Source of the DNA: Modestobacter sp.
Lineage (GTDB): Bacteria; Actinomycetota; Actinomycetes; Mycobacteriales; Geodermatophilaceae
Length of the DNA stretch: 6,012 nucleotides
Reading direction: 5' to 3'
Assembly (NCBI GenBank): GCA_025963425.1
Contig: JAOPUQ010000032.1
Span: forward strand, 1 to 6,012
Positions 5,232 through 6,012 of this stretch are shown here, piece after piece (position 1 is the first letter of the stretch; each line of letters starts with the position of its first letter). Under the pieces are notes generated by a model, which was not told the origin of the DNA, ran no database searches, and saw nothing but the letters and a program-made list of their open reading frames with translations. The position numbers and the translations under genes were made by a program.

Positions 5232-6012
5232 ATGAGCACCCCCGCACAGACCCCCTACTGGGGCCCGGACTTCGACGCCCTGGCCGGCTTCGACCCGGAG
5301 ATCTCCGGCGTCGTCCTCGATGAGCTGGACCGGCTCCGCGGCGGCCTGCAGCTGATCGCCAGCGAGAACTTCACCAGCCCGGCCGTGCTGGCCGCGCTGG
5401 GCAGCACGCTGTCGAACAAGTACGCCGAGGGCTACCCCGGACGGCGCTACTACGGCGGCTGCGAGGTCGTCGACCGCGCCGAGGAGATCGGCATCGCGCG
5501 CGGCAAGGAGCTCTTCGGCGCCGAGCACGTCAACCTGCAGCCGCACTCCGGGGCCAGCGCCAACCTGGCCGCCTACGGCGCTTTCCTCGCACCTGGGGAC
5601 ACCCTGCTGGGCATGGCCCTGCCGCACGGCGGGCACCTCACCCACGGCGCCAAGGTCTCCTTCTCCGGCAAGTGGTTCAACGCCGTGCAGTACGGGGTCG
5701 ACGCCACGACCGAGCACATCGACTACGACCAGGTCCGCGACCTGGCCCGGCAGCACCGGCCGAAGCTCATCGTCTGCGGCGGCTCGGCCATCCCGCGACT
5801 GATCGACTTCGCCGCCTTCCGGGAGATCGCCGACGAGGTCGGCGCCAAGCTCATGGTCGACGCCGCGCACTTCATCGGTCTGGTCGCCGGGCGGGCGATC
5901 CCCTCACCGGTGCCCTACGCCGACGTCGTCACCTTCACCACGCACAAGGTGCTGCGCGGGCCACGCGGTGGCGCGATCGTCTGCAAGGCCGAGCACGCCA
6001 AGGCCATCGACA
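5232..6012 (+). CDS. glyA: Serine hydroxymethyltransferase, 3'-partial
   Basis: This PLP enzyme interconverts serine plus tetrahydrofolate and glycine plus methylene-tetrahydrofolate, supplying glycine and one-carbon units. 260 codons are visible; the frame is open at the window end, and families are usually 415-480 residues. Motifs: LQLIASENF, the near-invariant SNKYAEGYPGRRYYGGCE, QPHSGASAN, LPHGGHLTHG, VDAAHF with Asp210 and His213 around the cofactor, and FTTHKVLRGPRGG with the PLP-binding Lys239. It is the type with an N-terminal extension (MSTPAQTPYWGPDFDAL) before the DPEI helix. Residue 187 is Ile in GGSAIPR, where many members have Tyr (SAYPR); this looks like a subgroup trait rather than damage. 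A 158-nt spacer separates it from tsaC, so it probably has its own promoter. Confidence 0.97.
   Translation, partial: MSTPAQTPYWGPDFDALAGFDPEISGVVLDELDRLRGGLQLIASENFTSPAVLAALGSTLSNKYAEGYPGRRYYGGCEVVDRAEEIGIARGKELFGAEHVNLQPHSGASANLAAYGAFLAPGDTLLGMALPHGGHLTHGAKVSFSGKWFNAVQYGVDATTEHIDYDQVRDLARQHRPKLIVCGGSAIPRLIDFAAFREIADEVGAKLMVDAAHFIGLVAGRAIPSPVPYADVVTFTTHKVLRGPRGGAIVCKAEHAKAID

Noticed and set aside
4111..5247. Minus-strand frame of 378 residues opposite prmC and tsaC
   Set aside because: It crosses the intergenic spacer and two certain genes and has the composition of a GC-driven shadow.
4908..5870. Minus-strand frame opposite tsaC and glyA
   Set aside because: It spans the glyA promoter region and is antisense to the highly conserved SHMT motifs. 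No protein features support it.

Overview
This 6 kb window is a block of core translation and transcription genes from a very GC-rich actinobacterium. The third codon position is almost always G or C, GTG starts are common, and stop codons are mostly TGA. The gene order and the protein sequences would fit a Geodermatophilaceae-like or related lineage. That family-level placement is inference; the phylum-level one is well supported. All genes are on the + strand.

Layout, left to right: (1) rho, 5'-truncated by the window edge. About 280 residues of a low-complexity Ala/Pro/Asp- then Arg/Asn/Asp/Gly-rich insertion come first, followed by the complete RNA-binding and ATPase core. (2) A 135-nt rho-rpmE spacer holding a long hairpin and a structured leader. 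(3) rpmE, the zinc-ribbon form of ribosomal protein L31, followed by a 22-bp perfect hairpin that looks like a terminator. (4) A tightly packed trio, prfA-prmC-tsaC: release factor 1, the methyltransferase that modifies the GGQ glutamine of release factors, and the TsaC/Sua5-family enzyme of tRNA t6A synthesis. Both junctions overlap by 4 nt (CTGA and GTGA), which suggests translational coupling. (5) A 158-nt spacer with a small hairpin, a possible -10 element and nested inverted repeats. (6) glyA, serine hydroxymethyltransferase, cut by the 3' end of the window.

The theme is transcription termination (Rho), ribosome assembly (L31), translation termination (RF1 and its modifier PrmC), decoding fidelity (t6A) and one-carbon/glycine supply (GlyA). 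The rho-rpmE-prfA-prmC-tsaC order is the familiar actinobacterial arrangement upstream of the ATP synthase region. I see no mobile element, CRISPR array, tRNA, rRNA, toxin or defence gene, and no evidence of a previously undescribed system. The points most worth checking are the repeat-built Rho insertion, the apparent CTG start of prmC, and the structured leaders before rpmE and glyA.
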